A stretch of DNA of 6,735 nucleotides from Deltaproteobacteria bacterium. GTDB taxonomy: Bacteria; Desulfobacterota; Desulfobulbia; Desulfobulbales; Desulfobulbaceae. Below are positions 5,877-6,735 of this stretch, piece by piece (position 1 is the stretch's first letter; each line of letters opens with the position of its first letter). The notes below the pieces were generated by a model that saw only the letters and a program-made list of their open reading frames with translations, made no database searches and had not been told where the DNA came from. The stretch covers positions 1-6,735 of the forward strand of contig JAADIK010000043.1 in assembly GCA_013151365.1 (NCBI GenBank). Direction: 5' to 3'. The translations under genes and the position numbers were made by a program.

Positions 5877-6735
5877 TCAGTGAGCCTCATGGAACAGGGC
5901 CTCGACAAATTCCGTCGAATCGAAATCGCGCAGATCTTCGACCTGTTCACCGATGCCGATGAACCGAACCGGAATCTTCAGTTGCCGGCAGACATTGGCG
6001 ACGATACCGCCCTTGGCCGTACCGTCGAGTTTGGTCATGGTCAGGCCGGTTATCTCGACCGCCTCGTTAAAGAGCTTGGCCTGGGAAATGGCATTCTGGC
6101 CGGTGGTGGCGTCAAGGACCAGCATGACTTCATGCGGGGCGCCCGGCAGTTTCTTGCCGATCACCCGCTTGATCTTTTTCAACTCCTCCATGAGATTCAC
6201 CTGGGTGTGCAGACGGCCGGCAGTGTCGATGATAATGACATCAAAGGCGTGGGCGGTCCCATACTCGATCCCGTCGAAAACGACCGAGGACGGATCGACG
6301 CCGGGCTGCCGGGCCACTACCTCCACCCCGGTCCGTTCGCCCCAGATCTTGAGTTGATCGATGGCCGCGGCCCTGAAGGTATCGCCGGCCACCAGCAGCA
6401 CCGAATGGCCGGAGCCGGAAAACTTGGCGGCGATCTTGCCGATAGTCGTCGTCTTGCCCACCCCGTTGACGCCGACCACCAAGATGACAAAGGGGCCGGT
6501 CTCCGGCATATTCAGTTCAGCCGGCTGGTCGGATTCCTGTAAATAATCAAGAATTTTGTCCTTGAGAACGGCTTTTAAAGCCTGCGGATCACTGAGCTGG
6601 TTACGCTTGACCTTTATCCTGACGTCATCGAGCAGGTCCCGGGTCGTGCCGACCCCCAGGTCGGCGGTGATGAGAATCTCCTCCAGGTCGTCGAACAGGG
6701 CCTGGTCGATTTTCTTCCGGCCGCGAAAAAGGCCG
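5877..6735 (-). CDS. ftsY: FtsY, signal recognition particle receptor GTPase (5' end outside window)
   Basis: FtsY docks SRP-bound ribosomes at the membrane; its GTPase pairs with that of Ffh to hand nascent membrane proteins to SecYEG. The last 285 codons are visible, covering nearly all of the NG domain. They begin within the N domain (GLFRGRKKIDQALFDDLEE at visible residues 1-19, ALITADLGVG-type motif following). The G domain then shows the P-loop GVNGVGKTTT (88-97), DTFRAAAIDQL (118-128), DTAGRLHTQ (170-178), TKLDGTAKGG (234-243) and GIGEQVEDL (260-268). The LxxADxGV pattern, the closing GIGEQ and the short C-terminus without an M domain distinguish it from Ffh. The variable acidic or membrane-binding N-terminal A domain and the start codon lie beyond 6735. 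The in-frame ATG at 6509 is internal, since the N domain continues upstream of it without a break. Confidence 0.97.
   Translation of the reverse strand, partial: GLFRGRKKIDQALFDDLEEILITADLGVGTTRDLLDDVRIKVKRNQLSDPQALKAVLKDKILDYLQESDQPAELNMPETGPFVILVVGVNGVGKTTTIGKIAAKFSGSGHSVLLVAGDTFRAAAIDQLKIWGERTGVEVVARQPGVDPSSVVFDGIEYGTAHAFDVIIIDTAGRLHTQVNLMEELKKIKRVIGKKLPGAPHEVMLVLDATTGQNAISQAKLFNEAVEITGLTMTKLDGTAKGGIVANVCRQLKIPVRFIGIGEQVEDLRDFDSTEFVEALFHEAH

Noticed and set aside
6507..6509. ATG at 6509 as the start of ftsY
   Set aside because: The frame continues upstream for 75 codons with a clear FtsY N-domain sequence to the window edge, so this methionine is internal.
5880..6542. Plus-strand open frame (220 codons) opposite ftsY
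   Set aside because: It is antisense to the conserved G domain, and the His/Gly/Asp-rich product resembles nothing.

Overview
The window is a stretch of ordinary bacterial chromosome carrying mostly housekeeping genes. It probably comes from a Gram-negative of the Desulfobacterota (sulfate-reducer-like) type. That placement is an inference from the style of the proteins, the cdaA-cdaR-glmM trio, GC-rich coding sequence beside AT-rich spacers, and intergenic repeats of a kind I associate with such genomes. It is not a direct marker-gene identification.

Left part, plus strand (269-3466): after an AT-rich, apparently gene-free spacer (about 36-268) that holds a 20-bp dyad and a candidate promoter, three genes run together. 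They are cdaA (membrane c-di-AMP synthase), cdaR (YbbR-domain regulator, overlapping the end of cdaA by 4 bases) and glmM (phosphoglucosamine mutase). This is the well-known c-di-AMP / cell-wall-precursor module: CdaA makes c-di-AMP, CdaR is the membrane-anchored modulator of CdaA, and GlmM makes glucosamine-1-phosphate for UDP-GlcNAc and is known in Firmicutes to bind and restrain CdaA.

Middle, minus strand (3467-4657): a class I/II PLP aminotransferase converges on glmM with no base between the two stop codons. Upstream of it lies a 245-bp spacer (4658-4902) holding a degenerate short-period repeat and a hairpin-forming, AACCCAAC-type intergenic repeat.

Right part, minus strand (4903-6735): ftsY (signal-recognition-particle receptor GTPase, 5' end beyond the window) is followed 134 bp downstream by a DjlA-like membrane-anchored TerB/J-domain co-chaperone. 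Both act at the inner face of the cytoplasmic membrane.

I see no tRNA, rRNA, CRISPR array, transposase, phage gene or convincing intrinsic terminator. I did not find a novel multi-gene system. The points worth a second look are the DGG variant of the CdaA active-site motif, the dyad and tiny reading frames before cdaA, the abutting stop codons, the two intergenic repeats, and the divergent TerB and anchor features of the J-protein.
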